Shown: positions 7,773 to 16,629, counted from the stretch's first letter. The stretch: DNA of 64,000 nucleotides from Bacillus rhizoplanae (GCF_917563915.1 NZ_CAKJTI010000006.1:124001-188000); one strand, 5' to 3'. Notes: generated by a model from the letters alone, not told the origin. Translations and numbers: made by a program.

Positions 7773-8744
7773 TTAAATATCTAAATTTAAGTGTGGTTTA
7801 TGATCTAAATGGTGGTGCGTTTTAATAAAGCGCACTGTTCTTGTTTTATAGCGCATAACGATAGAATATGTTTCTGCTAAGTCTCCGCCAAGGAATTTCA
7901 CACCATCTAATAACTCGCCAGCAGATACACCTGTTGCTGAGAAGATTGCATCGTCACCAGATACTAAATCATCTAGCATAAGAAGTTGACGTGGGTCTTC
8001 TAAGCCCATGGCATGGCAACGTGCTTCTTCTTCTTTATTCATTGGAACGAGACGTGCTTGCATTTCTCCGCCAAGACATTTGAGTGCAGCAGCAGAGATA
8101 ACGCCTTCCGGAGCACCGCCAGTACCGATAAATAAGTCGATTCCTGTTCCAGGAAGGGCCGTTGCGATAGATGCACCAACATCACCGTCGCCGAATAATT
8201 TTACACGTGCACCCTTTGCGCGTACTCGTTCGATGATGTCTTGATGACGTTCACGCTCTTGTATGATAACTGTTAAGTCACGAATTTTTTTATTGTTTGC
8301 TTCTGCTACAATTTCAATTGTCTTTTCGATTGGATCATCTAAGCTAATTTTACCAGCTGCATTTGGGCCAACTGCGATTTTTTTCATGTACATATCAGGA
8401 GCGTGTAGAAGGTTTCCTTTATCAGCGACAGCGATAACAGCCATTGCGTTTGCAAGACCTTTTGCTACGATATTTGTTCCTTCTAACGGGTCAACGGCGA
8501 TATCTACTTCTGGACCGTTTCCTGTTCCAAGTTTTTCACCAATGTAAAGCATTGGTGCTTCATCAAGTTCCCCTTCTCCAATCACAACAGTACCAGCCAT
8601 GTTCACAGAGTCAAACATCGTACGCATTGCAGTTGTTGCAGCATCATCTGCTTCATTTTTCTTACCGCGGCCCATCCATTGTGCTGATGCAAGGGCTGCT
8701 GCTTCTGTTACACGGACAATTTCTAATGCGAGTTCACGTTCCAT
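7773..8744 (-). CDS. glpX: Class II fructose-1,6-bisphosphatase GlpX
   Basis: 323 residues. The enzyme dephosphorylates fructose 1,6-bisphosphate in gluconeogenesis. The metal-binding signature is DPLEGTN near residue 85, preceded by [10 protein letters not shown]. Length is typical of GlpX. ATG 8744 is chosen over an upstream frame because GGAGG precedes it by about 9 bases. It is the first gene of a two-gene operon with a DUF3055 gene. Confidence 0.95.
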   Translation of the reverse strand: MERELALEIVRVTEAAALASAQWMGRGKKNEADDAATTAMRTMFDSVNMAGTVVIGEGELDEAPMLYIGEKLGTGNGPEVDIAVDPLEGTNIVAKGLANAMAVIAVADKGNLLHAPDMYMKKIAVGPNAAGKISLDDPIEKTIEIVAEANNKKIRDLTVIIQERERHQDIIERVRAKGARVKLFGDGDVGASIATALPGTGIDLFIGTGGAPEGVISAAALKCLGGEMQARLVPMNKEEEARCHAMGLEDPRQLLMLDDLVSGDDAIFSATGVSAGELLDGVKFLGGDLAETYSIVMRYKTRTVRFIKTHHHLDHKPHLNLDI

Positions 8745-8892
8745 GGTGTCATTCCTCCAATTCCGAAAATCATACACGTATAACTATAACAAAGAAAGAG
8801 AAAAAGGTGAATTCGAAAAATTGTCGATTTTTTTTGAATAAAGGGGTACAATTGGGAATGAAAATGCTTTAATTTCCAGGTAGGTGACATAT

Positions 8893-9333
8893 ATGTACTT
8901 TGTAGACCGTAAAAAAATTGAACAAATGTTACAGTGTTTAGAGAAAGTTGTTGCAGCATTTCAAACAAAACAAGAGTACCGCGGAGCGCTTGATGAATAT
9001 GCATTAGAGCGCATGGCGCACCTTATGATCGATTGTATTTTAGACGTAGGCAATGCCATGATTGATGGATTTATTATGCGCGATCCAGGTAGTTATGAAG
9101 ATATTATTGATATTTTAATGGATGAAAAAGTGGTTACGAATGAAGAAGGAGAACGTTTAAAAGAAGTCGTTCGTCTTCGTAAAATGATTGTGCAGGAGTA
9201 TGTAAATATGAATCATACAGAAGTGTATGATACAGTGCAAAAACATATTGATATGATTAAACAGTACCCTGCCAATATTCGCCGTTATTTGGAGCAAGAA
9301 CTTGGTCCTGTATCTGCGTTTGCAGGAGAGTAA
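8893..9333 (+). CDS. yutE: HepT-like (DUF86) protein YutE
   Basis: 146 residues, all helical in character, of the DUF86/HepT family, and syntenic with B. subtilis yutE. HepT members in toxin-antitoxin pairs are RNases with an RX4-6H motif. Here the motif region reads RKMIVQEY with His further on (NMNH), and there is no MntA antitoxin partner beside it, so toxin activity is doubtful. An in-frame GTG at 8884 overlaps the ribosome site, so ATG 8893 is preferred. Its TAA stop lies within the ATAAA-type end of a bcr1 element. Confidence 0.75.
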   Translation: MYFVDRKKIEQMLQCLEKVVAAFQTKQEYRGALDEYALERMAHLMIDCILDVGNAMIDGFIMRDPGSYEDIIDILMDEKVVTNEEGERLKEVVRLRKMIVQEYVNMNHTEVYDTVQKHIDMIKQYPANIRRYLEQELGPVSAFAGE

Positions 9334-9482
9334 AGTGAAAATTCCAACAGTGGGGGATTCCTCCTCACTGTTGGAAAGCTCTTATCAATCGGGCGCATGC
9401 CAGCAGTTAGTCCCTACCTCTCTTCTTTGTTTTGTCAGAATTTTGAGGTAGGGGTTTTACTGCCTGCGAATAGTGGGATAAA
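9330..9482 (-). repeat. bcr1 element, subfamily A, first of a tandem pair
   Basis: Read on the minus strand it runs from TTTATCCCACTATTCGC to the GTAAA end. The 3' hairpin is CCAACAGTG/CACTGTTGG, a paired change from CCATCAGTG/CACTGATGG. The yutE stop codon is inside the left end. Confidence 0.92.
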
Positions 9483-9630
9483 GTGAAACTTCCATCAGTG
9501 GGGGCTTCATCCCCCACTGATGGAAAGCTCTTACCAATCGGGCGCATGCCAGCAGTTAGCCCCACCTCTCTTCTTTGTTTTCTCACAATCTTGAGGTGGA
9601 GGTCTTACTGCCCGCGAATAGCGGGATAAA
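9478..9630 (-). repeat. bcr1 element, subfamily A, second of a tandem pair
   Basis: Full-length copy that shares the ATAAA pentamer at 9478-9482 with the preceding copy, so the two are joined head to tail with a single target pentamer between them. Confidence 0.93.
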
Positions 9631-9700
9631 TACATGTGGCTCTAATGGACCGTGATTTACTTTGTTCATTAAAGCTTGATAAAGGGAAGAAGGTAGAGAC

Positions 9701-10336
9701 ATGGGGGAAGCAGCACGTTCTACAAAAGAAGAAATACTTCAACTTTTGAAAGTAAGGGGAGAACAGACTGTTGCAGTATTAGCGGAAGCATTGCAAATTA
9801 CGGAGATGGCAGTGCGTCGTCATGTAAGTAAGCTTGAAAAGGAAGAGTTGATTGAAACGAAGATGGTGCGTCAACATGTCGGGAGACCGATGTATGTCTA
9901 TCGTTTAAGTACGAAAGGAGAAGACTTGTTTCCGAAACAATATAAGCAGTTTGCAGTCGAAATATTAGAGGACTTGCTGCATATTGGCGATGAGGAACTC
10001 GTTAAAAAGCTTTTAAGGGCACGTACGAACCGTATGGAAGAACAATTGGCAAACCGTATAAATCGAAAAGAAACAACATTAGAGCGATTAAAAGAAATTG
10101 CAGTCATGCAAGAGAAAAATGGTTATATGGTGCGTGTGCAGCGAGAAAGTGAGCGCTCCTTCCTATTACAAAAGCAAAATTGTCCGTTAATAGAGGTAGC
10201 TGAAAAATTTCCGCAAATTTGTCATGATGAGAAAAACATGTATAATACACTGTTGCCAGATGCTGATGTGAAAGTATTATCTAATATGTGTGATGGAGAT
10301 TGCTTCTGTTCGTATCAAATAATAGAAAAAAAATGA
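9701..10336 (+). CDS. Winged-helix regulator with C-terminal cysteine cluster (SufR-like)
   Basis: 211 residues. Residues 8-70 form a DeoR/ArsR-type winged helix (ITEMAVRRHVSKLEKEEL). The C-terminal part has Cys161, Cys174, Cys197, Cys201 and Cys203. The first two fit the CPx11C spacing of SufR-type Fe-S repressors, while the last three (CDGDCFC) are closer together than in SufR. It probably binds a metal or Fe-S cluster. No suf genes are adjacent; downstream is the HAD gene yutF behind a terminator, so targets are unknown. Confidence 0.7.
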   Translation: MGEAARSTKEEILQLLKVRGEQTVAVLAEALQITEMAVRRHVSKLEKEELIETKMVRQHVGRPMYVYRLSTKGEDLFPKQYKQFAVEILEDLLHIGDEELVKKLLRARTNRMEEQLANRINRKETTLERLKEIAVMQEKNGYMVRVQRESERSFLLQKQNCPLIEVAEKFPQICHDEKNMYNTLLPDADVKVLSNMCDGDCFCSYQIIEKK

Positions 10337-10345
10337 ACATTATGG

Positions 10346-10373
10346 GACGCTTTTCGAAAAAGCGTTTTTTTCT
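10346..10373 (+). terminator. Terminator of the SufR-like regulator gene
   Basis: ACGCTTTT-tcg-AAAAAGCGT hairpin followed by seven T. Confidence 0.85.
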
Positions 10374-10428
10374 TTTGGAAAAAAGGATACGATAAGAGGA
10401 GAGTATGTATCAAGAAGGAGTGGCACCT

Positions 10429-11193
10429 ATGTATAAAGGCTATTTAATTGACTTAGACGGAACAATGTATCGAGGCGAAGAACGAATTGAAGAGGCAAGT
10501 GATTTTGTAAAGGCGCTGCAAGAGCGTAACTTACCATATTTATTTGTTACGAACAACTCAACACGTAAACCAGAGCAAGTTGCAGACAAGCTTGTGCAGT
10601 TTGATATTCCAGCTAGCGCAGAACGAGTATTTACGACAAGCATGGCAACAGCAAACTTTATATATGAAAGAAAGCAAAATGCTTCTGTATATATGATTGG
10701 GGAAGAAGGTTTGCGTGATGCCCTTGTGGAAAAAGGATTCACACTTGTGGATAATAATCCGGATTTTGTCGTCGTTGGATTAGATCGCGAAGTTACATAC
10801 GAAAAGCTAGCAAAAGCGTGCTTAGCCGTTCGTAACGGGGCAACATTCATTTCAACAAACGGCGATATTGCGATTCCAACAGAACGCGGCTTATTACCAG
10901 GGAACGGTTCTTTAACGTCTGTTGTAACGGTATCCACAACGGTAAATCCAATCTTCATTGGTAAACCAGAATCCATTATTATGGAACAGGCTCTAAAAGT
11001 TCTTGGTACAACGAAAGAAGAAACGTTAATGGTTGGGGATAACTACGATACGGACATTTTAGCTGGTATGAATGCGGGGATGGATACGCTTCTTGTCCAC
11101 ACAGGAGTCACATCTGTGGAAAAATTAACAGAATATGATGTACAGCCAACGCATGTTATCCACAGTTTAACAGAGTGGATTGAAAAAATGTGA
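10429..11193 (+). CDS. yutF: NagD-like HAD phosphatase YutF
   Basis: 254 residues of the HAD-IIA subfamily. Motif I is DLDGT (about residues 8-12), motif II is in VTNNST, and motif IV is GDNYDTD with the acidic pair. Such enzymes dephosphorylate small phosphorylated metabolites; the substrate of YutF is not established from sequence. ATG 10429 follows AAGGAGTGG, so the longer frame from 10405 is rejected. It ends at a symmetric terminator. Confidence 0.88.
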   Translation: MYKGYLIDLDGTMYRGEERIEEASDFVKALQERNLPYLFVTNNSTRKPEQVADKLVQFDIPASAERVFTTSMATANFIYERKQNASVYMIGEEGLRDALVEKGFTLVDNNPDFVVVGLDREVTYEKLAKACLAVRNGATFISTNGDIAIPTERGLLPGNGSLTSVVTVSTTVNPIFIGKPESIIMEQALKVLGTTKEETLMVGDNYDTDILAGMNAGMDTLLVHTGVTSVEKLTEYDVQPTHVIHSLTEWIEKM

Positions 11194-11224
11194 AAAACGA
11201 GATGATAATCATCTCGTTTTTCTT
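11192..11224. terminator. Bidirectional terminator between yutF and the quinone reductase gene
   Basis: AAAAACGAGATGAT pairs with ATCATCTCGTTTTT. A and T tracts on both sides let it serve both convergent genes. Confidence 0.85.
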
Positions 11225-11245
11225 TATTTACACGTGACAAATTTC

Positions 11246-11827
11246 TTAGAATAATCGATTCACTAGTTCTTTCACTTCTTCAAGGTATTGTGTTCTCGTC
11301 TCGTTATCCACAGAAGGAACACTCGTATAGAAAGCGTGCTCTACTGCTTCAATACCAGTAAAATCAAAAATACCTGCATCAGTTGTTTTCTTCATTGCTT
11401 CAAACATACCGCTTGCATCGTAATTCTCTTTTGAATTGCCCATTGTGGATAATAATACCCCTTTTTTACCTGTTAAAAATTTATCAACGCCATTTGGTCC
11501 GTATGTAAAAGCAAATCCTTGGCTAAATACACGTTCTACATACCCTTTTAAGATAGCGGGAAGGCCTGTCCACCAAACTGGATAAATAAATGTGATCACA
11601 TCTGCCCACGTAATATGTTCTTGTTCTGCCTTAATATCAGCGGGCGTATTTCCTTGTGAAAAGGAAATGAAATCATTGGCAGCTAATACAGGATTGAAGT
11701 TTATAGCATATAGATCGCGAACACGTACTTCGTGTCCTTTTTCCTGCAACTGTCCTTGAAATGTTTCTAGAATTGCATGATTAAAGCTTTGTGGATTCGG
11801 GTGTGCATAAACGATTAAATGTTTCAT
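11246..11827 (-). CDS. Flavodoxin-fold NAD(P)H quinone oxidoreductase
   Basis: 193 residues with the flavodoxin-like FMN site HPNPQSFNHA near the N-terminus and the family signature FIYPVWWTGLPAILKGYVE. It belongs to the NQO1/KefF/YwrO-type FMN reductases that reduce quinones or nitro compounds by two electrons. ATG 11827 has AGGAGG upstream. It is monocistronic and convergent with yutF. Confidence 0.85.
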   Translation of the reverse strand: MKHLIVYAHPNPQSFNHAILETFQGQLQEKGHEVRVRDLYAINFNPVLAANDFISFSQGNTPADIKAEQEHITWADVITFIYPVWWTGLPAILKGYVERVFSQGFAFTYGPNGVDKFLTGKKGVLLSTMGNSKENYDASGMFEAMKKTTDAGIFDFTGIEAVEHAFYTSVPSVDNETRTQYLEEVKELVNRLF

Positions 11828-12010
11828 TACAATTCCTCCTGTCTGTGGATATGTTAGTAATATGTCCAAAAGTGTAAATAAAACATATTTTGTAACAATT
11901 GTAGTTACATTGTATTAAGAAGTCAAAGAAGACGCTTCTTACAGATTAAGAAACAGGATTTTTCCTAGCGTGAGCGAATATGTACAAGGAAAGAGAAGGG
12001 GAACGTAGGA

Positions 12011-12496
12011 ATGAACATTCATAGACTTACGCTAAAGGAAGCGCAAAACATAAATGTGTGGCAATATGATGCACCGTATGAATTATATAGTTTTACCGGA
12101 GCGTCTGAAATGCTGGAGGAATTGTTGAACGGTACATATTATGGCGTTCGTAATGAGCGTAATGAAATCGTCGGTTATTTTTGTTTTGGGGATAACGCAC
12201 AAGTTCCGGGCGGAAGAGAGACAAAGTTATACACAGGTGAGCGTGTTGTGGATATTGGGCTTGGAATGAAACCGGCGTTAACTGGAAAGGGATTGGGGAT
12301 ATCTTTTTTACAAGCTGGACTGCAGTTTGCAAAGGAGCAATTTAGACCAGAGAAAATTCGTTTAAGTGTCGCCGTTTTTAATGAACGTGCTATTCATCTC
12401 TATATGAAAGCAGGTTTTCAAAAGAAGGTTTCTTTCATGAGCAGGGAAAGGGAATTCCTGCTTATGGAGTATGACGCGGCGGCTAACTGCCCGTAA
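12011..12496 (+). CDS. GNAT family N-acetyltransferase with repeat-derived C-terminus
   Basis: 161 residues with the GNAT fold. The acetyl-CoA loop is TGKGLG (about residues 97-102) and the last strands end in the usual NERAIHLYMKAGFQ motif. The substrate is unknown. The last four residues (ANCP) and the TAA stop are read from a truncated bcr1 element (GGCTAACTGCCCGTAA), so the native C-terminus was replaced or extended. A bcr1 copy thus separates two convergent genes and supplies both their stops. Confidence 0.82.
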   Translation: MNIHRLTLKEAQNINVWQYDAPYELYSFTGASEMLEELLNGTYYGVRNERNEIVGYFCFGDNAQVPGGRETKLYTGERVVDIGLGMKPALTGKGLGISFLQAGLQFAKEQFRPEKIRLSVAVFNERAIHLYMKAGFQKKVSFMSREREFLLMEYDAAANCP

Positions 12497-12564
12497 AAGC
12501 CCGATTGGTTCAACTAACCATCAGTGGGGGGAAGAAAGCCCCACTGATGGAAGTTTCACTTTAT
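12481..12564 (+). repeat. bcr1 element, 5' half missing, between two convergent genes
   Basis: Contains the CTAACTGCCCGTAAAAG segment, the CCATCAGTGGGG/CCCCACTGATGG hairpin and the GTTTCACTTTAT end. The 5' hairpin and the left arm of the central stem are gone. The left edge is coding (GNAT C-terminus) and the right edge contains the pgpA stop. Confidence 0.9.
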
Positions 12565-13052
12565 TCAGCATGTGCAGCTCTATGCGCTAAACGACTTGAT
12601 GCAGCAGCGGCAATCGCTCCGACGATATCATCGAGGAATGTATGAACTTTTCCTGTTGATTTGTCATTTAAGTATTGTAAAATACCGGGTTTTAACTTAT
12701 CAATATAGCCGAAGTTTGTGAAACCGATTGAGCCGTATACGTTGACGATAGATAAGGCAACGACTTCATCTACACCGTATAATCCTTCGTCACGATGTAT
12801 GATGTCTTGAAGAGGTGCACTTAACAACCCTTTTTCGGCAAGGACGTCCAGCTCAATTCCTGTAATGAGTGCATTTTGCACTTCGCGTTTGGATAAGACG
12901 CGTTCTACGTTATAACGACACTCCTCCATTGCTAAATTGGGATGATATTTTTTTTGAAGAAAATGAACGAGCTCTGCAATGTCGTCAATTGTTACACCGC
13001 GTTCTTGTAGTAATTGAAATGCTCTTTCTTGTAGTTCATTTCGTTGTGTCAT
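12561..13052 (-). CDS. yutG: Phosphatidylglycerophosphatase A family protein YutG
   Basis: 163 residues of the PgpA-like family found in Firmicutes. The second half carries FLDDIVGAIAAAASSRLAHR, typical of the family C-terminus. The role would be dephosphorylation of phosphatidylglycerophosphate, but that is inferred from family. GTG 13061 is in frame but overlaps AAGGTG; ATG 13052 has correct spacing. The TAA stop is the centre of a bcr1 TTTAT end. Confidence 0.8.
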   Translation of the reverse strand: MTQRNELQERAFQLLQERGVTIDDIAELVHFLQKKYHPNLAMEECRYNVERVLSKREVQNALITGIELDVLAEKGLLSAPLQDIIHRDEGLYGVDEVVALSIVNVYGSIGFTNFGYIDKLKPGILQYLNDKSTGKVHTFLDDIVGAIAAAASSRLAHRAAHAE

Positions 13053-13168
13053 GATTATCACCTTTTTTTCTTTTTAATATTGTATACGTATAGGTGTACT
13101 ATGTGCATAGGAATGAAAGTTAGTCAGAAGCTCATATATATATAGAAAAAATATAGGTGGCGAGTACG

Positions 13169-14170
13169 ATGATTCAACATATTTATGAGCATTATCATAT
13201 ACACGTCAAAGAATTTACAACCCTCGGTCCCTATAAAAGCTTTTGGGTTCGAAATAAAACTTATGTGCTTCTTGCTACGGGAAACTTGCAAGAAGAAGAG
13301 CTTTTTGAAATGAAGAAGTTAAGTGATTATATGAATCAGCAAGGCGATATTACAGTTGCGACGTTTGTTCCAAACATACAAGGTTATTATGTTAGCGAGA
13401 TAGAAGATACAAATTATTGTTTGCTGAAAGGAATGCGTATGTTAGAGCGCAATGTAATGTCTCCAGGAAACGAGCTATCGTTATTTCATAAGCGCGGAGC
13501 ATTCTTTTCTGATGATATTGAACATCTCAGCCGAATTGGTGAATGGAAGGCGCTGTGGGAAAAACGATTAGATCAGCTCGAACGCTTTTGGCAATCAAAA
13601 ATAGTGAGTCACCCTACTGACATGTTTGAACAATTATTTATCGAATCATTTCCTTACTACTTAGGTCTTGCCGAAAATGCGATTCAATATGTAATGGATA
13701 CAGAAATTGATGATATTCCTCAACTCGCTGACGCCGCAACGATTTGTCAGGAACGATTTACGCCATTACTTTGGCAGCAAACGAAGCGATTAAAGCTGCC
13801 TGTTGATTGGGTATACGATCATCCAAGCCGCGACTTAGCAGAGTGGGTCCGTCACGTTTTTTTTGAAAAAAAAGCGAACTGGGAAGAAGAAATTGTTCAA
13901 TTTGTAACCGACTATGAACGTAACTATCCATTATCTTCTTTTGGATGGCGGCTGCTATTTGCGCGTCTTCTCTTTCCTCTTCATTACTTTGAAACAATTG
14001 AAGGGTATTACTTAACTGGAAGCGAGACGCAGAAATATGTATATCAAGATCGGCTAGAAACCATTTTGCAGCGGGTAGATCAATCGGAACAATTTCTTCA
14101 GCACTTCTATGACCTTATTCATTTACCTGTTGATAAGTTAGGAATTCGTAAGCTGGATTGGTTAACATAA
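13169..14170 (+). CDS. yutH: Spore coat-associated protein YutH
   Basis: 333 residues, related to the CotS/YsxE aminoglycoside-phosphotransferase-like spore proteins but without a clear kinase HxD motif. Position between the pgpA-like gene and the Nfu gene equals B. subtilis yutH, a spore coat component. ATG 13169 has AGGTGGCGAG upstream; the longer frame from GTG 13157 is less likely. A hairpin terminator follows. Confidence 0.82.
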   Translation: MIQHIYEHYHIHVKEFTTLGPYKSFWVRNKTYVLLATGNLQEEELFEMKKLSDYMNQQGDITVATFVPNIQGYYVSEIEDTNYCLLKGMRMLERNVMSPGNELSLFHKRGAFFSDDIEHLSRIGEWKALWEKRLDQLERFWQSKIVSHPTDMFEQLFIESFPYYLGLAENAIQYVMDTEIDDIPQLADAATICQERFTPLLWQQTKRLKLPVDWVYDHPSRDLAEWVRHVFFEKKANWEEEIVQFVTDYERNYPLSSFGWRLLFARLLFPLHYFETIEGYYLTGSETQKYVYQDRLETILQRVDQSEQFLQHFYDLIHLPVDKLGIRKLDWLT

Positions 14171-14183
14171 TATGTAATTTAGA

Positions 14184-14212
14184 AAAAAGAGACCATAGTG
14201 GGTCTCTTTTCT
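14184..14212. terminator. Terminator between yutH and the nfu gene
   Basis: AAAAGAGACC pairs with GGTCTCTTTT, with A and T tracts on both sides, so it can act in both directions. Confidence 0.82.
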
Positions 14213-14256
14213 TTAGCTTTAGTGGCTATTTAAAATAATCCACTAAAGGTTTTACA

Positions 14257-14493
14257 TTAAAATACTTGTTCTACTTCGATTACTCCTGGTACTTCTTCTA
14301 AAAGTGCGCGTTCGATACCAGCTTTTAATGTGATTGTAGAACTTGGGCAGCTGCCGCAAGCACCTAGAAGGCGTAATTTAACGATACCGTCTTCAACATC
14401 TACTAATTCTACGTCACCGCCATCGCGAAGTAAGAATGGACGTAATTTATCTAATACTTCTGCTACTTGTTCGTGTAAGTTTTCGTTTTCCAT
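14257..14493 (-). CDS. yutI: NifU-like Fe-S scaffold protein YutI (Nfu)
   Basis: 78 residues, a stand-alone Nfu domain. The cluster ligands are in CGSCPSS. Such proteins carry [4Fe-4S] clusters to target enzymes. AAAGGAG lies about 10 bases before the ATG. It is transcribed alone and divergently from yuzD, as in B. subtilis. Confidence 0.92.
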   Translation of the reverse strand: MENENLHEQVAEVLDKLRPFLLRDGGDVELVDVEDGIVKLRLLGACGSCPSSTITLKAGIERALLEEVPGVIEVEQVF

Positions 14494-14653
14494 TTTTATC
14501 GACTCCTTTCATTAGTTTTATTATAATCAAGATACAGGGGAAAATCTATTTTTAATATCTTTCTTATGTTGTCAAAATAGTTTATGGAAATTTCCTTCTT
14601 ATATGTGACAATAAGATGCAGAAAAGAATGTATGTGCAAATGGGGGAAAGAAT

Positions 14654-14962
14654 ATGATAAAAGTTAGCGTTTACGGGGCAAAGGTTGTGTGTGCTAGCTG
14701 TGTTGGGATGCCGTCATCAACGGAAACGTATGAATGGCTGCAAGCAGCAATTGGCCGGAAGTATGAAGGACAAGAAGAGAAATTTCATTTTGAATATGTG
14801 GACATTCACGAGCAGCAAGAAGAGGAAGAAAAACGAGCTTTTGCTGAGCGTGTGATTGAAGAGGACTTATTTTATCCTGTGGTTCTCGTAAATAATGAGA
14901 TTGTCGGAGAAGGCAATCCTCGCTTGAAGGATGTATACGAAGAAATTGAGAAATATTTATAA
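14654..14962 (+). CDS. yuzD: YuzD family protein (DUF1462)
   Basis: 102 residues with a thioredoxin-like start and a CASC pair (residues 13-16), matching the YuzD family, whose function is not known. It starts at ATG 14654 after GGGGGAAAG. A hairpin with AGCTCTTGC/GCAAGGGCT arms followed by TTTTT lies at 14981-15020. Confidence 0.82.
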   Translation: MIKVSVYGAKVVCASCVGMPSSTETYEWLQAAIGRKYEGQEEKFHFEYVDIHEQQEEEEKRAFAERVIEEDLFYPVVLVNNEIVGEGNPRLKDVYEEIEKYL

Positions 14963-14980
14963 TATAACTTATAACTCACA

Positions 14981-15020
14981 GAGCTCTTGCAACGTAGATT
15001 ACGAAACGCAAGGGCTTTTT
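14981..15020 (+). terminator. Probable terminator of yuzD
   Basis: AGCTCTTGC and GCAAGGGCT form a 9-pair stem with a long loop, then five T. Confidence 0.55.
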
Positions 15021-15043
15021 CTGTGTTCGAAAGGGTGGGAGAG

Positions 15044-15334
15044 ATGAAGAAGGGCTTTGTAATGGGAAGTATTGGGCTTTTTCATATAAGCAGTATTGCT
15101 TATATGAAAGGGGATGCAGCAGCAATTTACTCGTTAGCAGGTTGGCTGAGCGTCTTTTTCTTAGCTAGTGCAGCATTTCTTTGTATAGATGGATTCATTT
15201 TAGGAGCACGGGGGACATTTGCTTCAGCAAAGCCAACGCGAAAAGAATCCCGTTTTCAATCTGCTAAAACGAATGCGTTTGCTGCGATTCCAAATGTGGT
15301 AGCTGCGTTAGGGGTATACTTATGGGTATCGTAA
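15044..15334 (+). CDS. Small membrane protein, DUF5316-like
   Basis: 96 residues with three hydrophobic segments. The middle pattern (FLCIDGFILGARGTFAS, then PNVVAALGVYLW near the end) resembles the small DUF5316 membrane family, whose function is unknown. ATG 15044 follows GGTGGGAGAG, so the longer frame from 14987 is rejected. Its end overlaps the next gene by 13 bases, indicating co-transcription and probable translational coupling. Confidence 0.55.
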   Translation: MKKGFVMGSIGLFHISSIAYMKGDAAAIYSLAGWLSVFFLASAAFLCIDGFILGARGTFASAKPTRKESRFQSAKTNAFAAIPNVVAALGVYLWVS

Positions 15335-16119
15335 CGGAGCATTCTATACCAGAAGAAGTGAAACTCTTATTAGATAAATATGTGAATGGACTTCAGGAAA
15401 TCATTGTTAAAGAAAAGCTAGTTGGTGTGTATTTGTATGGTTCATTAGCATTGGCTGCGTTTCAGCCGGAAACGAGTGATATTGACTTTGTAACGGTGAT
15501 GACAGAACAAGTCAGTAAAGCAGAGAAAGTGAAAATACGTGAACTACATAAGAAGTTGTATAAACATGATCTTGGAAAACGAATGGACGGTATGTATATT
15601 CCGCTTGTAGATGTAGGAAAGCAAAATCATGAGATGTCTCCGTATTTATATTGTTCGGATGGAAAAATGAATGAAGGGCATTGGGATATTAATTCTGTGA
15701 CGTGGTGGACATTAAAAAATCAAGGTATTACTGTTTGGGGTAAACAAGCAAACGAACTTCCGTATGCAATAACGTGGAATGATGTTGTGAACACAATGAA
15801 ATACAATGTGGAACAATATTGGAGTGAGAAAGTAAAGCGTCCGTATTTATTTTTATCTACAGAATGGGTGGAGTTTGCAGTTGTGACAATGGGACGTATC
15901 ATATACACGTTAGAGACGGAACGGATTGTTTCTAAAGATGAAGGGCTGCAATACGCGATGCAATCTTGTAATCAATGGGAACCACTGCTGCAAGACGTAT
16001 ATCGAATTCGTCACAAAGGAGGAATGAAACCGTCCTTATCGAGATGGAGACGTGCTGAGATGACGAAGAAATACTTATTGTTTGGGATAGAGGAATGTAA
16101 GAAGAAGTGGGGAAGATAA
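15322..16119 (+). CDS. Nucleotidyltransferase, aminoglycoside adenylyltransferase-like (DUF4111)
   Basis: 265 residues. The nucleotidyltransferase motif is GSLALAAFQPETSDIDF (about residues 40-56), with the GS and DxD elements intact, followed by a DUF4111-type helical domain, as in ANT(3'')/ANT(9) aminoglycoside adenylyltransferases. Real antibiotic resistance is not shown by the sequence; the gene may act on another small molecule. It overlaps the DUF5316-like gene. The TAA stop is positions 2-4 of the ATAAA end of a bcr1 element. Confidence 0.82.
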   Translation: MGIVTEHSIPEEVKLLLDKYVNGLQEIIVKEKLVGVYLYGSLALAAFQPETSDIDFVTVMTEQVSKAEKVKIRELHKKLYKHDLGKRMDGMYIPLVDVGKQNHEMSPYLYCSDGKMNEGHWDINSVTWWTLKNQGITVWGKQANELPYAITWNDVVNTMKYNVEQYWSEKVKRPYLFLSTEWVEFAVVTMGRIIYTLETERIVSKDEGLQYAMQSCNQWEPLLQDVYRIRHKGGMKPSLSRWRRAEMTKKYLLFGIEECKKKWGR

Positions 16120-16270
16120 AGCGAAACTTCCATCAGTGTTTTTTTCATCTCCCACTGATGGAAAGCTCTCACCAATCGGGCGCATGCCAGCAGTTATCCC
16201 TCACCTATCTTCCTCGTTTCTTTTTGAATTTTGAGGTGGGAATATTACTGCCCACGAATAGCGGGATAAA
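16116..16270 (-). repeat. bcr1 element, full length, subfamily A
   Basis: ATAAA at both ends. The 3' hairpin keeps CCATCAGTG/CACTGATGG although the inner G-run has become T-rich. It carries the AGC...GCATGC subfamily A centre. The left end holds the stop codon of the nucleotidyltransferase gene. Confidence 0.92.
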
Positions 16271-16316
16271 AGAAGTTCACATTTTTTGTAAACTTCTTTT
16301 ATCTTTTCATCATGTA

Positions 16317-16580
16317 TTAAGCATTTTTCCATCTTTCTAGTTTGTGGATATTTCTTGTGAAGAACTTAGATAGAAATCGTGGGAAGCCGAATGAAACAAT
16401 TTTATCTTCAACGAGTCGTTTCATTTCGTCTATTGTGATATTAGGTAGAGTGAATTCTCCGTATTCATAGCAATGGCTACAATATAGTTTGCTTTTTTGG
16501 CCATCTTTTTCTGTGCCGCCGCCTTTTTCGTCTTTTGAAAAGGGCATACCACAGCTTTGGCAGTTTTTATGTGTTTTCAT
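16317..16580 (-). CDS. Zinc-ribbon protein
   Basis: 87 residues. Four cysteines in CQSCGMPF and CSHCYEYGEF form a putative zinc ribbon of the Zn_ribbon_2 type, followed by a helical tail rich in basic residues. Family function is unknown. AGAGGTAATTTC precedes the ATG. It stands alone and is downstream of yutJ but separated by a strong terminator. Confidence 0.8.
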   Translation of the reverse strand: MKTHKNCQSCGMPFSKDEKGGGTEKDGQKSKLYCSHCYEYGEFTLPNITIDEMKRLVEDKIVSFGFPRFLSKFFTRNIHKLERWKNA

Positions 16581-16629
16581 TGAAATTACCTCTAATATAT
16601 ATAATCTTAATTATTATAGTATGGTTAAA

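Noticed and set aside
8893-9333. HepT/MntA toxin-antitoxin pair
   Set aside because: Only the HepT-like protein is present, no nucleotidyltransferase antitoxin adjoins it, and the motif is not a clean RX4-6H.
9330-9630. Tandem 150-base repeats that could be taken for a CRISPR-like array
   Set aside because: Two copies only, repeat far longer than CRISPR repeats, no spacers, and clear identity with bcr1 elsewhere.
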